Below the pieces are notes generated by a model. It made no database searches. It was not told where the DNA came from and saw nothing but the letters and a program-made list of their open reading frames with translations. This document shows positions 32,626 to 40,126 of a stretch of 64,000 bases of DNA, one piece after another. Position numbers and translations under genes: made by a program. Every line of letters begins with the position of its first letter. The first letter of the stretch is position 1. Source of the DNA: RYN-230 sp963793825 (lineage in GTDB: Bacteria > Actinomycetota > Actinomycetes > Streptosporangiales > Streptosporangiaceae); NCBI GenBank assembly GCA_963793825.1, contig CAWCBE010000009.1, positions 186,001 to 250,000 on the forward strand, written 5' to 3'.

Positions 32626-33117
32626 ATGACTGCAGTTGACCAGCAATCAGCGCACGCGTCAGCCCGCGCCGCCGAGTCGGCGGCCGGGGTCGTCACCGAG
32701 TTCTTCGACCGCTACCGGGCCCACGACGTGAACGGCATGGCCGACCTCTGCTCGATCAACGCTGATTTTTCCTATGTCCCGGTGGAGATGTGGGGCAAGC
32801 AGCGGGTGCTGCGCGGCGACGGCAAGGTCGGCACGATCGGCAAGCCGCTGTGGACCGGGCTGATCAACGCGTTCCCGGACCTGACCGTCGCGGTGCACAC
32901 GGTGACCGCCAATGACGACGGCGACGTGGTCGCCGAGGTCGACATCGGGGGCACCCAGCAGCTGGCCTGGGCGCTGACCAAGCCAGCCGGCCAGCACTAC
33001 CGCGAGCCGCACCTGTTCATCTTCCACGTCGGCGAGGACCTGCTCATCGACAGCATCACGGCCTACTGGAATGACGCCAGCATCAGCCAGCAGCTCGGTC
33101 ACGAGGAAGTCAACTGA
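32626..33117 (+). CDS. SnoaL-like (NTF2-fold) protein, second copy
   Basis: 163 aa with GAGGAG before the ATG. AGVVTEFFDRYRAHDVNGMA, DLCSINADFSYVPVEMWGKQ, GLINAFPDLTVAVHTVTAND and HLFIFHVGEDLLIDSITAYW follow the NTF2/SnoaL-like order, parallel to the preceding gene (both have an AFPDL motif and end with TAYW), which suggests an old duplication. Only 16 bp separate it from the oxygenase alpha-subunit gene. Confidence 0.8.
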   Translation: MTAVDQQSAHASARAAESAAGVVTEFFDRYRAHDVNGMADLCSINADFSYVPVEMWGKQRVLRGDGKVGTIGKPLWTGLINAFPDLTVAVHTVTANDDGDVVAEVDIGGTQQLAWALTKPAGQHYREPHLFIFHVGEDLLIDSITAYWNDASISQQLGHEEVN

Positions 33118-33133
33118 CGAAGGGGACGCAACG

Positions 33134-34654
33134 ATGGCACTGCTCAAGCGCGAGGAATGGCAGGGCTTCGTCCGCGACGTGGACTGGACCTACAGCTACG
33201 TAGACGATGAGGCGGTCTTCCCCGAGTGGCACAGCGGTACCGGCAAGGTGCCGCGCGAGGCGTGGTCGGCGTGGGAAGAGGACTACAAGGTCAGCTACCC
33301 CGAATACGTGGCCGTGCAGCGGGACAAGGAAGCCTCGGCCTATGCCGTCAAGGCGGCCCTGCAGCGTTCGTCAACGTTCGAGCATCTTGATGAAGGCTGG
33401 AAATCGGCCACGAAAATGCACTTCGGCGGGGTGGCCCTGGTCGAGTACGCGGCCGTGCTGGCCGAGCTGAAGATGGCCCGGTTCGGGCTGAACGGGGCGT
33501 GGCGGAACATGGCCACGTTCGGCCAGCTCGACGAGCTCCGGCACGCCCAGATCACCACGTTCTTCGGGCACGAGTTCGTCGGGAAGGACGCCCAGTACGA
33601 CTGGACGCAGAAGGCGTTCCACACCAACGACTGGGTGCTGATCTCGCTGCGCAACCTGTTCGACAACATGATGATCGCGTCCAACGTGGTCGACATGGCC
33701 ATCGAGCTGCCGTTCACATTCGAGACCGGGTTCACCAACCTCCAGTTCGTGGCGCTGGCCTCGGACGCCCTGGAGTCCGGCGACGTCAACTTCGCCAACA
33801 TGATCTCCTCCATCCAGACCGACGAGGCGCGGCACTCGCAGCAGGGCGGCCCGACCCTGGAGATCCTGGTCGAGCACGACCCGGTCCGGGCGCAGTGGGT
33901 GGTGGACAAGGCCTTCTGGGGGTCAGCCCGCGCATTCGCCGCGCTGACCGGCCCGGCCATGGACTACTACACCCCGCTCGAACACCGGAAGCAGTCCTAC
34001 CGGGAGTTCATGGAGGAGTGGGTCATCGACCAGTTCGTCCGCACCATCGAGGACTACGGGCTGCGCAAGCCCTGGTTCTGGGATGAGTTCATCCGCGGCC
34101 TGGACACCTGGCACCACGGGCTGCAGATGGGCTTGTGGTACTGGCGGCCCACGCTGTGGTGGCGGCCGAAGGCGGGAGTCAGCAAGGACGAGCGCGCCTG
34201 GCTGACCGAGAAGTACCCGAACTGGGAGAAGGTCTACGGCGACAAGTGGGATGTGCTGATCGACAACGTCAACGCCAACAACGTGGAAGCCACGCTGCCG
34301 GAGACGCTGCCCTGGCTGTGCATGACCTGCCATCTGCCCTGCTGCAACGCCACCCAGTCCCGGGACGGCACCTGGCGGGTGCGGGACTGGCCGCTGCGCT
34401 ACGACGGCAGGACCTTCCACTTCTGCACCAGCGCGTGCCGGCAGATCTTCTGGAAGGACCGGGACAACGTCAACCACGAGACGCTGGTCAACCGGTTCCT
34501 GGCCGGGCAGATCCAGCCCATGGACGTGGGCGGCATCCTCGGCTACATGGGCATGACGCCCGACGCGATGGGTGACGATCCGGACTACGAGGCCTGGACC
34601 AGGGACTACGTCGGCCGTCCGGTGGACGGCATCGCGCTGGGGGCCCAGTCATGA
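33134..34654 (+). CDS. Di-iron aromatic/alkene monooxygenase, hydroxylase alpha subunit
   Basis: 506 aa, TmoA/TouA/IsoA-like. This is the catalytic subunit of soluble four-component oxygenases that insert one O atom from O2 into arenes or alkenes. All six carboxylate/His ligands are present at the TmoA numbering: E104 (ALVEYAA), E134 and H137 (QLDELRHAQ), E197 (FTFETGF), E231 and H234 (QTDEARHSQQGG). T201, the gating Thr, is conserved. A Cys-rich YHS-like segment (CMTCHLPCC and FCTSACRQIFWKD) near residues 395-440 is a family trait. Stop overlaps the gamma-subunit ATG. Substrate cannot be told from these motifs; toluene, benzene, isoprene or other alkenes are all possible. Confidence 0.93.
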   Translation: MALLKREEWQGFVRDVDWTYSYVDDEAVFPEWHSGTGKVPREAWSAWEEDYKVSYPEYVAVQRDKEASAYAVKAALQRSSTFEHLDEGWKSATKMHFGGVALVEYAAVLAELKMARFGLNGAWRNMATFGQLDELRHAQITTFFGHEFVGKDAQYDWTQKAFHTNDWVLISLRNLFDNMMIASNVVDMAIELPFTFETGFTNLQFVALASDALESGDVNFANMISSIQTDEARHSQQGGPTLEILVEHDPVRAQWVVDKAFWGSARAFAALTGPAMDYYTPLEHRKQSYREFMEEWVIDQFVRTIEDYGLRKPWFWDEFIRGLDTWHHGLQMGLWYWRPTLWWRPKAGVSKDERAWLTEKYPNWEKVYGDKWDVLIDNVNANNVEATLPETLPWLCMTCHLPCCNATQSRDGTWRVRDWPLRYDGRTFHFCTSACRQIFWKDRDNVNHETLVNRFLAGQIQPMDVGGILGYMGMTPDAMGDDPDYEAWTRDYVGRPVDGIALGAQS

Positions 34655-34944
34655 CGGCTGAACTGGGCATCGAGGACCAGGCCCCGCAACTGGTCCCGCT
34701 GAACGCCATCTTCGCCACTGACTTCGTCCAGATCCTGGTGCCGGTCACCACGGCCAGCACCATGCGCGAGGTGGCCGCGGCGGTCGCGCACCATGTGGAG
34801 GGCAGGCGGGTCCGCGCGCTGCCCTACGACAAGGTCGTGATCCACCAGGGCAGGCGGCTGCCGCCGGACATGACCGTCGCGGCCGCGGGCATCCAGCCGC
34901 TGGACCACGTCGCGGTCGAATACGACATCCCGGAGGGGTCATGA
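34651..34944 (+). CDS. Monooxygenase hydroxylase gamma subunit (TmoB-like)
   Basis: 97 aa. It reads PLNAIFATDFVQILVPVTTA, then STMREVAAAVAHHVEGRRVR, YDKVVIHQGRRLPPDMTVAA and GIQPLDHVAVEYDIPEGS. The ubiquitin-like fold order and the FPxxxxF-like N-terminus (here LVPLNAIFATDFVQ) are those of TmoB/TouB-type subunits, 80-100 aa, which complete the (alpha-beta-gamma)2 hydroxylase. Coupled by ATGA overlaps to the genes on both sides. Confidence 0.88.
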   Translation: MTAELGIEDQAPQLVPLNAIFATDFVQILVPVTTASTMREVAAAVAHHVEGRRVRALPYDKVVIHQGRRLPPDMTVAAAGIQPLDHVAVEYDIPEGS

Positions 34945-35264
34945 GGAACCCGGTAGGCCCCATCCTGCGGATGGGGGACGAGGTCGAGCAGGTCATCGCG
35001 GCCATCGAGGACGACAACCCGGACACCGACATCGAGGTCATCGACCGCGGCGCATACGTCCGCGTTCAGGGCGAGGACCGGATCACGGTGACCGAGCAGA
35101 CGCTGCGCCGCTACCTGGGGGCCGACTTCGAGATCGCCTCATTCGGCTCGATGATGTCGGCCTTCAGCGGCCGGGCCATCACCAGCAGTGACGCCATCAT
35201 CTGGGAGAGCTTCGGCCGGCCCCGGAACGCGCCCCCCCGGAGCACGAAGGAGGTGCCGGCATGA
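34941..35264 (+). CDS. Monooxygenase coupling/effector protein (MmoB/TmoD-like)
   Basis: 107 aa. Family pattern: NPVGPILRMGDEVEQVIAAI, EDDNPDTDIEVIDRGAYVRV, QGEDRITVTEQTLRRYLGAD and FEIASFGSMMSAFSGRAITS. The R-G-A-Y-x-R-V-Q and the M-x-x-F-x-G region are the usual MmoB/DmpM signatures. Cofactor-free effector proteins of this family bind the hydroxylase and tune oxygen activation. It lies between the gamma and beta genes. In the tmo order a Rieske gene would come before it; here the Rieske gene has moved to after the beta subunit. Confidence 0.9.
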   Translation: MRNPVGPILRMGDEVEQVIAAIEDDNPDTDIEVIDRGAYVRVQGEDRITVTEQTLRRYLGADFEIASFGSMMSAFSGRAITSSDAIIWESFGRPRNAPPRSTKEVPA

Positions 35265-36313
35265 CCGAGACCCCCGCGCGCAAGCCCCGGCCGCGCCGCA
35301 CCTTCAGCGCGTTCGGCGACGTGCGCAAGATGCCCAGCGAGTACGAGATCGTCACGCACAAGCAGAACTGGACGCTGCGCCAGAACCGGGCCGCGGCATT
35401 CGAGCAGAATCCGTCCTCCGCGCCGAACCTGTGGTTCCTTACCTACCGGGACAATTCACCGCTGCAGGCCGGGGACTGGGATGGCTTCCGCGACCCCGAC
35501 GCGCTCACCTACCGGGCCTACGTCGGGCTGCAGTCCGACGCCGAGGCCAAGGTGGCCGGCGTGCTGCAGGCGCACGCCGAGGCCGGCTCGGACGCCGCGC
35601 TGACCGAGGAGGCAGTGGCCCGGCTGGGCCACCTGCTCACCCCGTCGCGCTACCTGTGGCACGGCTTCCAGCAGATTGAGGCCTACATCGGCTACATGGC
35701 GCCCAGTTCCTACATCACCAACGCCGCGGGGTTCTCCACCGCTGACTTCCTGCGCCGGGTGACCACCATCGGGTACCGGACGAGGGAGCTGCAGCTGGCC
35801 CGGCCCGAGTCTGGCATCGGCTCCGCGGAGCGCTCACTGTGGGAGGGGCACGCTAGCTGGCAGCCTGCCCGCAAGGCAGTGGAGTACGCACTGGTCAGCT
35901 ACGACTGGGCGGAAGCTTTCACCGCGCTGAACCTGGTGCTGGGCCCGACGCTGGAGGATGTCCTGCTCACCCAGCTGGGCCAGCTGGCCAAGGCTGACGG
36001 GGACGGTCTCACCTGGCTGCTCAGCTCCTTCCTGGCCGCCGACGCGCAGCGGCGCGGCCGGTGGAGCCGCCGGCTGGCTGAATACGCGGTGGCCCAGCGG
36101 CCGGAAAACCGGGCCGTGCTGGCCAAATGGGCCGGGCGCTGGGCGGCCCTGGCCGATGACGCGGCCCACGGGCTCGGGCAGTTCCTGGAAACGCTGCCCG
36201 GCAGCGGAAGGCCCGCCGACCAGGTCGCAGCGCACGCCCGGGCGGCCCGCGAGGAATTCCTCACCCCGGTGCTGGAGCCGGCCGGCGACACCGCGACGGC
36301 CGGGTCGGGCTGA
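35261..36313 (+). CDS. Monooxygenase hydroxylase beta subunit (TmoE-like)
   Basis: 350 aa. It follows TmoE closely: RTFSAFGDVRKMPSEYEIVT, NLWFLTYRDNSPLQAGDWDG, FRDPDALTYRAYVGLQSDAE and YLWHGFQQIEAYIGYMAPSS. Next come GYRTRELQLARPESGIGSAE and SYDWAEAFTALNLVLGPTLE. It has the helical ferritin-like fold but no iron ligands and pairs with the alpha subunit. The end contains LAKWAGRWAALADDAAHGLG. It is translationally coupled to the coupling-protein gene upstream; the Rieske gene begins 3 bp after its stop. Confidence 0.92.
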   Translation: MTETPARKPRPRRTFSAFGDVRKMPSEYEIVTHKQNWTLRQNRAAAFEQNPSSAPNLWFLTYRDNSPLQAGDWDGFRDPDALTYRAYVGLQSDAEAKVAGVLQAHAEAGSDAALTEEAVARLGHLLTPSRYLWHGFQQIEAYIGYMAPSSYITNAAGFSTADFLRRVTTIGYRTRELQLARPESGIGSAERSLWEGHASWQPARKAVEYALVSYDWAEAFTALNLVLGPTLEDVLLTQLGQLAKADGDGLTWLLSSFLAADAQRRGRWSRRLAEYAVAQRPENRAVLAKWAGRWAALADDAAHGLGQFLETLPGSGRPADQVAAHARAAREEFLTPVLEPAGDTATAGSG

Positions 36314-36315
36314 GC

Positions 36316-36684
36316 GTGGAGGGAGCGAGGATCGCCGGGTCCCAGGCCGCGCGGCGTGACCCGGCGACGGGGCGCTGGCGGCAGACGCAGGTCACCCTGG
36401 ACGACCTCTGGGAAGGTGACATGACCTCGGTGACGATCGAGGGCGAGGACGTGCTGGTGATCAATGTGGCAGGCCAGGTGCGCGCGTACACCAACCACTG
36501 CCCGCACCAGGACGGCCCGCTCGCTGACGGTGACTTCGACGGGCAGACGCTGACCTGCCTGCGCCACCTGTGGGAGTTCGACGCCGCTACTGGCTGCGGC
36601 GTCAACCCGGCGAACGCGCAGCTCAAGGTGTTTGGCTGCCAGGTCGATGACGACGGCGCGATCTGGGTGGATATCGGCCGATGA
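36316..36684 (+). CDS. Rieske [2Fe-2S] ferredoxin of the monooxygenase (TmoC-like)
   Basis: 122 aa from GTG 36316. The Rieske ligands are visible as CPH in YTNHCPHQDGPLADGDFDGQ and CLRH in TLTCLRHLWEFDAATG. It carries electrons from a reductase to the hydroxylase. The usual reductase gene (TmoF-like, plant-ferredoxin plus FAD domains) is absent from this window, so electrons must come from a reductase encoded elsewhere. It is coupled by ATGA to the following L22/DUF59 gene. Confidence 0.92.
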   Translation: MEGARIAGSQAARRDPATGRWRQTQVTLDDLWEGDMTSVTIEGEDVLVINVAGQVRAYTNHCPHQDGPLADGDFDGQTLTCLRHLWEFDAATGCGVNPANAQLKVFGCQVDDDGAIWVDIGR

Positions 36685-37487
36685 GCGCACGGCGCCAGAT
36701 GGCCCCGACGACCGCCGCCGAGCTGAGGATCGACGAGCCGCAAGTACGGCTGGCCGACACCGAGGGCCGTGCCGCGCTGCAGGCTGTCCTGGGCCTGGAT
36801 GCGGTCCGCGCCCGGGCCCGGCTGCGGTTCGGCCCCGGGCGCACCTGTGAGCCGGTGGCCCGGCTCCTCGACCGGGCCATCACTGCGGCCGAGCAGGCGG
36901 GCCTGACCCCGGAGCGGCTGATCCTCGCCTCGGGCACCGTCCAGGCCGCGGAGGACATCGTCCGGGTCCGGCGCAAGGCGCACGGCAAGGCGGACTGGAT
37001 CGCCAGCCGCACGTCCCGGGTACAGATCACCCTGCAGCCGGCTGGGCTGTACGCCGCCGGGCGGACCGGGCCGGCCAGCCGCGTCCCCGCGGGCCGCGCC
37101 GGCACCGCGCACCCGGGCGGGGCCGACGCCAGCGCAGCGGGGCGGGCCGGCCGCGAGGCCCGGCCGGCTGATGCCGGGCCACTCGCCGCGGCCGTCCGCG
37201 AGGCGCTGCTCGACGTGATCGATCCCGACCTGGGCGTCAACATCGTCGATCTCGGCTTCGTCCGCCAGGTCGAGGTGCAGGGTCGCGCCGCCGTGATCAC
37301 GATGACGCTGACCTCGGCCGCCTGCCCGCTCACCAGCATCATGGAAGACCAGATCCGGACCGGGCTGGCGGAGCTGCCCGGCATCGACGGCTTCCAGGTG
37401 GACTGGGTATGGCTGCCGCCCTGGCGGCCAGCTGACATCACCGATAGCGGCCGCGAACAGCTGCGCGCGATCGGGTTCACCTTCTAG
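36681..37487 (+). CDS. Fusion of a ribosomal-L22-like domain and a DUF59 (MIP18) domain
   Basis: 268 aa. Residues 30-118 resemble ribosomal protein uL22: PVARLLDRAITAAEQAGLTP corresponds to the L22 helix with L-x-x-A-I-x-x-A-E, and VRRKAHGKADWIASRTSRVQ to the L22 hairpin end (R-A-K-G-R-A-D-x-I-x-x-R-T-S). A Gly/Ala-rich linker (119-166) leads to a DUF59/MIP18 domain: AVREALLDVIDPDLGVNIVD, LGFVRQVEVQGRAAVITMTL and SAACPLTSIMEDQI with conserved Cys215. DUF59 proteins (PaaD, SufT, MIP18) help build Fe-S or di-iron centres. ATGA coupling to the Rieske gene implies a maturation role for this oxygenase; the job of the L22-like half is unknown. Confidence 0.75.
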   Translation: MSARRQMAPTTAAELRIDEPQVRLADTEGRAALQAVLGLDAVRARARLRFGPGRTCEPVARLLDRAITAAEQAGLTPERLILASGTVQAAEDIVRVRRKAHGKADWIASRTSRVQITLQPAGLYAAGRTGPASRVPAGRAGTAHPGGADASAAGRAGREARPADAGPLAAAVREALLDVIDPDLGVNIVDLGFVRQVEVQGRAAVITMTLTSAACPLTSIMEDQIRTGLAELPGIDGFQVDWVWLPPWRPADITDSGREQLRAIGFTF

Positions 37488-37689
37488 CCAAGCCGGCGCC
37501 GCCGCTTCTCCGCCGCCGCACTGCGGGGCACCGCCCCGGGCCGCCGCGCCGGGCGCCAGGGTCACGGCCCGGGATTCCCACGGGCGCGACGGGGCGCCCG
37601 GAACGGCACCCTGTTGCCATGAACAGCCGGGCGCAGAGCGAGATCAGCGTGGCAGCACGCTTCCCGGGCCCGGCGGAACAGGGGACACC

Positions 37690-38521
37690 ATGCCTTACAT
37701 CAGCGTCGGCCAGGAGAACTCGGGCTCGATCGACCTGTACTACGAAGATCACGGCTCGGGAAGGCCGGTCGTCCTGATCCACGGCTACCCGCTCAGCAGC
37801 CGCGCGTGGGACAAGCAGGTCCCGGTGCTGCTGGAGGATGGTCACCGGGTGATCAGCTACGACCGGCGCGGGTTCGGCCGGTCCAGCCAGCCAGCCACCG
37901 GATATGACTACGACACCTTCGCCAGCGACCTGCGCACGCTCCTGGACACCCTCGACCTGCGCGACGTGACCCTGGTCGGACCACTCGATGGGAACCGGCG
38001 AGGTCACCCGCTACCTGGGCCGGTACGGCTCGGCGCGGGTCACCAGCGGGGTTCTGGTCTCGCCGATCCCGCCATTCCTGCTGCAGGCGCCCGACAACCC
38101 GCAGGGCCTGCCGGCCAGCCTGTTCGACGGGTTCATGCAGGCCGCCCGGGCCGACACCCCGGCCTGGATGAAGGCGTTCCTGGACAGCTTCTACAACGCC
38201 GACAAGCTCCGCGGCACCCTGGTCAGCGACCAGGCTTACCAGGCCAGCTGGAACGTGGCCGCGTCCGCCTCGGCGACCGCCGCGGTGGCCTGCATCCCGA
38301 CGTGGGAGACCGACTTCCGGGCCGACCTGCCCAAGATCGACGTGCCGATGCTGGTCATCCAGGGCAATGACGACCGGGTCCTGCCCTTCCCCAACACCGG
38401 CGAACGGCTGCCCAGCCTGATCAAGAACATGCAACTGGTGGTCATCGACGGCGGCCCGCACGCCATCGCCTGGACCCACGCCGACCAGGTCAACAGCGCC
38501 CTGCAGAAGTTCATGGCCTGA
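37690..38521 (+). pseudogene. Alpha/beta hydrolase (non-heme chloroperoxidase type), frameshifted
   Basis: From ATG 37690: GSGRPVVLIHGYPLSSRAWD (oxyanion HGYPL), GHRVISYDRRGFGRSSQPAT, then DLRDVTLVG. The expected nucleophile elbow GHSMG is broken by one extra C at 37981-37982 (GGACCACTCGATGGG instead of GGACACTCGATGGG). The other frame carries on with MGTGEVTRYLGRYGSARVTS, LVIQGNDDRVLPFPNTGERL (acid Asp) and VIDGGPHAIAWTHADQVNSA (catalytic His) to 38521. Without the extra base it would be a full enzyme of about 276 aa. Either a recent pseudogene or a consensus error. Confidence 0.88.
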
Positions 38522-38622
38522 CCCGGATGTCAACCACACCCCCCTACCTCGGGCCGCCGGAACGCTGACCGGGAAATACCAAGCGCGTCATCGACCGCAC
38601 CTTCACCACGGCAGGAGAGCCC

Positions 38623-38868
38623 ATGACCGACCGGCCAGACTCACCCGCACAGCTCAGCTTCGAGCGCGACGTCCGGCCCCTGTTCCGCGGGAAAGACCGT
38701 GACTCCATGCGGAGGGCCTTCGACCTCTGGTCGCGCAACGACGTGCAAGCCCACCAGGGGGCCATCCTCGAGCAGCTCCGCAACGGGACTATGCCCTGCG
38801 ACGGCCGGTGGCCGCCAGAGCAGGTCGCTACCTTCGAACGCTGGATCGCCGATGGGTCGCTCCCCTGA
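38623..38868 (+). CDS. Small cytochrome-c-domain-like protein without a heme motif
   Basis: 81 aa with an AGGAG site before the ATG. FERDVRPLFRGKDRDSMRRA, FDLWSRNDVQAHQGAILEQL and MPCDGRWPPEQVATFERWIA follow the ends of a cytochrome-c-like domain (the F-x-x-D-V-x-P-L-F start and the final W-x-x-x-G helix), but there is no CXXCH heme-binding motif and only one Cys. Actinomycetes often have such short proteins; the function is unknown. Just downstream of the broken hydrolase. Confidence 0.65.
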   Translation: MTDRPDSPAQLSFERDVRPLFRGKDRDSMRRAFDLWSRNDVQAHQGAILEQLRNGTMPCDGRWPPEQVATFERWIADGSLP

Positions 38869-38938
38869 GCCCCCCTCGCCGAGATGCCGCCGGAGGCCGG
38901 GGCCCGGATGATGCAGCCGGTGCTGCCGCTGCCGGATC

Positions 38939-40108
38939 TCAGGTGGTGACGGTTCCAGGGCTCCGTTCCCTGGGCTGACCGGGATCTGCGGGGTGACCGA
39001 GCGATTCCAGCGTGCTGACGGCCCCGGGTACGCCCACCGTGGCGCGGATGGCGGCCTGAAGGCGGGCCGCGGCCTCGGTGTACTGGGGGCCGTGCAGGAT
39101 GTTTTCGGCTGCGGTGCGGATCTGGTCCGGGCTGGCGTCGTGGCTGAGGCTGAGGCCGGCCCCCAGGCTGGTGATCCGGCTGGCCAGATAGGGCTGGTCG
39201 GCCACTGGGTTGGGCAGGCACAGCAGCGGGACGCCGTGGGCGAGGGATGCGCAGACGGTGCCGTGTCCGCCGTGGCTGATGGTCAGGGACACCCCGCTCA
39301 TTATCTGGCCATGGCGGCGATACCCGTTTATCTGGCCATGGCGGCGATACCCGTGGACGGTGGCGTTGCCCGGCACCCGCAGGTACTCGGTGTCCAGGGC
39401 CGGGCCGGTCAGCTCGGCCCGGCAGCCTAGGCTGGCGAGTGCGTCCAGGATGCGTTGTGCTTTGGGCTGCTCCAGGCGGGTATTCGTGCGGGCGGTGCTC
39501 AGGCTGACGAGCACCAGGGGTGGCCGATCGGGCGGGCCGGCGGTCCCGTGGCCGGCCGGGGCACGGTCTCTGAGGGGTCCTACCCAGTTGAACTCCGGTA
39601 CCTCGGTGGCGGGCGGGGTGTCCAGATCAGCGACCGAGGCGACGATCACGCAGTGCGGACTCCAGGCCTGCCAGGGGTCGCTGATCTGCGCCAGGCCCAG
39701 CGTGCCCCGCATGCCATTGATCGCGGTAAGGAACGGCTGAGCGTACGGGTTGCCAGGATGAGGTCCGCCGAAGGCACCGGGCGCGGTGTGAACTAGGCAC
39801 GCGGTCGGGACACCGAGGATCTGGGCGGCGGCCAGCGCCCCGAACAGCAAGCAGTCCACGACCAGCACGTCCGCCGCGGCGGCGGCAAGGTCAGCTCGCA
39901 GCTCGTCGACGTGGGCCGGATTGGCCAGGATCTGCCCCAGCATGATGGCGCCCCGATCGGGCGGGGCGACCGCGGCCAGGTCAATCGCCTTCCTGGGCAG
40001 CATCAGCCAGCGAGTGTGATGACCACGGGCGTCCAGCTCCGCGGCGATGCGCCGCGCCGGGACTTGGTTGCCGCCACCGTCCCAGGTGACGAACAAGAAA
40101 CGCGTCAT
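38939..40108 (-). CDS. Macrolide/UGT-type glycosyltransferase (GT1-like)
   Basis: 389 aa, ATG 40108 with GAGAGG upstream. GT-B fold: the start MTRFLFVTWDGGGNQVPARR has the G-G-G-N acceptor loop; ADVLVVDCLLFGALAAAQIL and VPTACLVHTAPGAFGGPHPG follow. The donor-binding motif near the end is SHGGHGTVCASLAHGVPLLC and LPNPVADQPYLASRI. It transfers a sugar from a nucleotide donor to a small acceptor. A perfect 27-bp duplication at 39301-39354 adds nine residues (GYRRHGQI repeated) just before the donor motif. It follows a TetR gene on the same strand by 18 bp. Confidence 0.88.
   Translation of the reverse strand: MTRFLFVTWDGGGNQVPARRIAAELDARGHHTRWLMLPRKAIDLAAVAPPDRGAIMLGQILANPAHVDELRADLAAAAADVLVVDCLLFGALAAAQILGVPTACLVHTAPGAFGGPHPGNPYAQPFLTAINGMRGTLGLAQISDPWQAWSPHCVIVASVADLDTPPATEVPEFNWVGPLRDRAPAGHGTAGPPDRPPLVLVSLSTARTNTRLEQPKAQRILDALASLGCRAELTGPALDTEYLRVPGNATVHGYRRHGQINGYRRHGQIMSGVSLTISHGGHGTVCASLAHGVPLLCLPNPVADQPYLASRITSLGAGLSLSHDASPDQIRTAAENILHGPQYTEAAARLQAAIRATVGVPGAVSTLESLGHPADPGQPRERSPGTVTT
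39301..39354. repeat. Exact 27-bp tandem duplication in the glycosyltransferase gene
   Basis: The same 27 bases (starting TTATCTGGCCATGGCGGCGA) occur at 39301-39327 and 39328-39354 with no difference. It keeps the frame and encodes HGQI-N-GYRR twice. Perfect identity means a recent event or an assembly slip. Confidence 0.9.
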
Positions 40109-40126
40109 CTCGAACCTCTCAATTAC

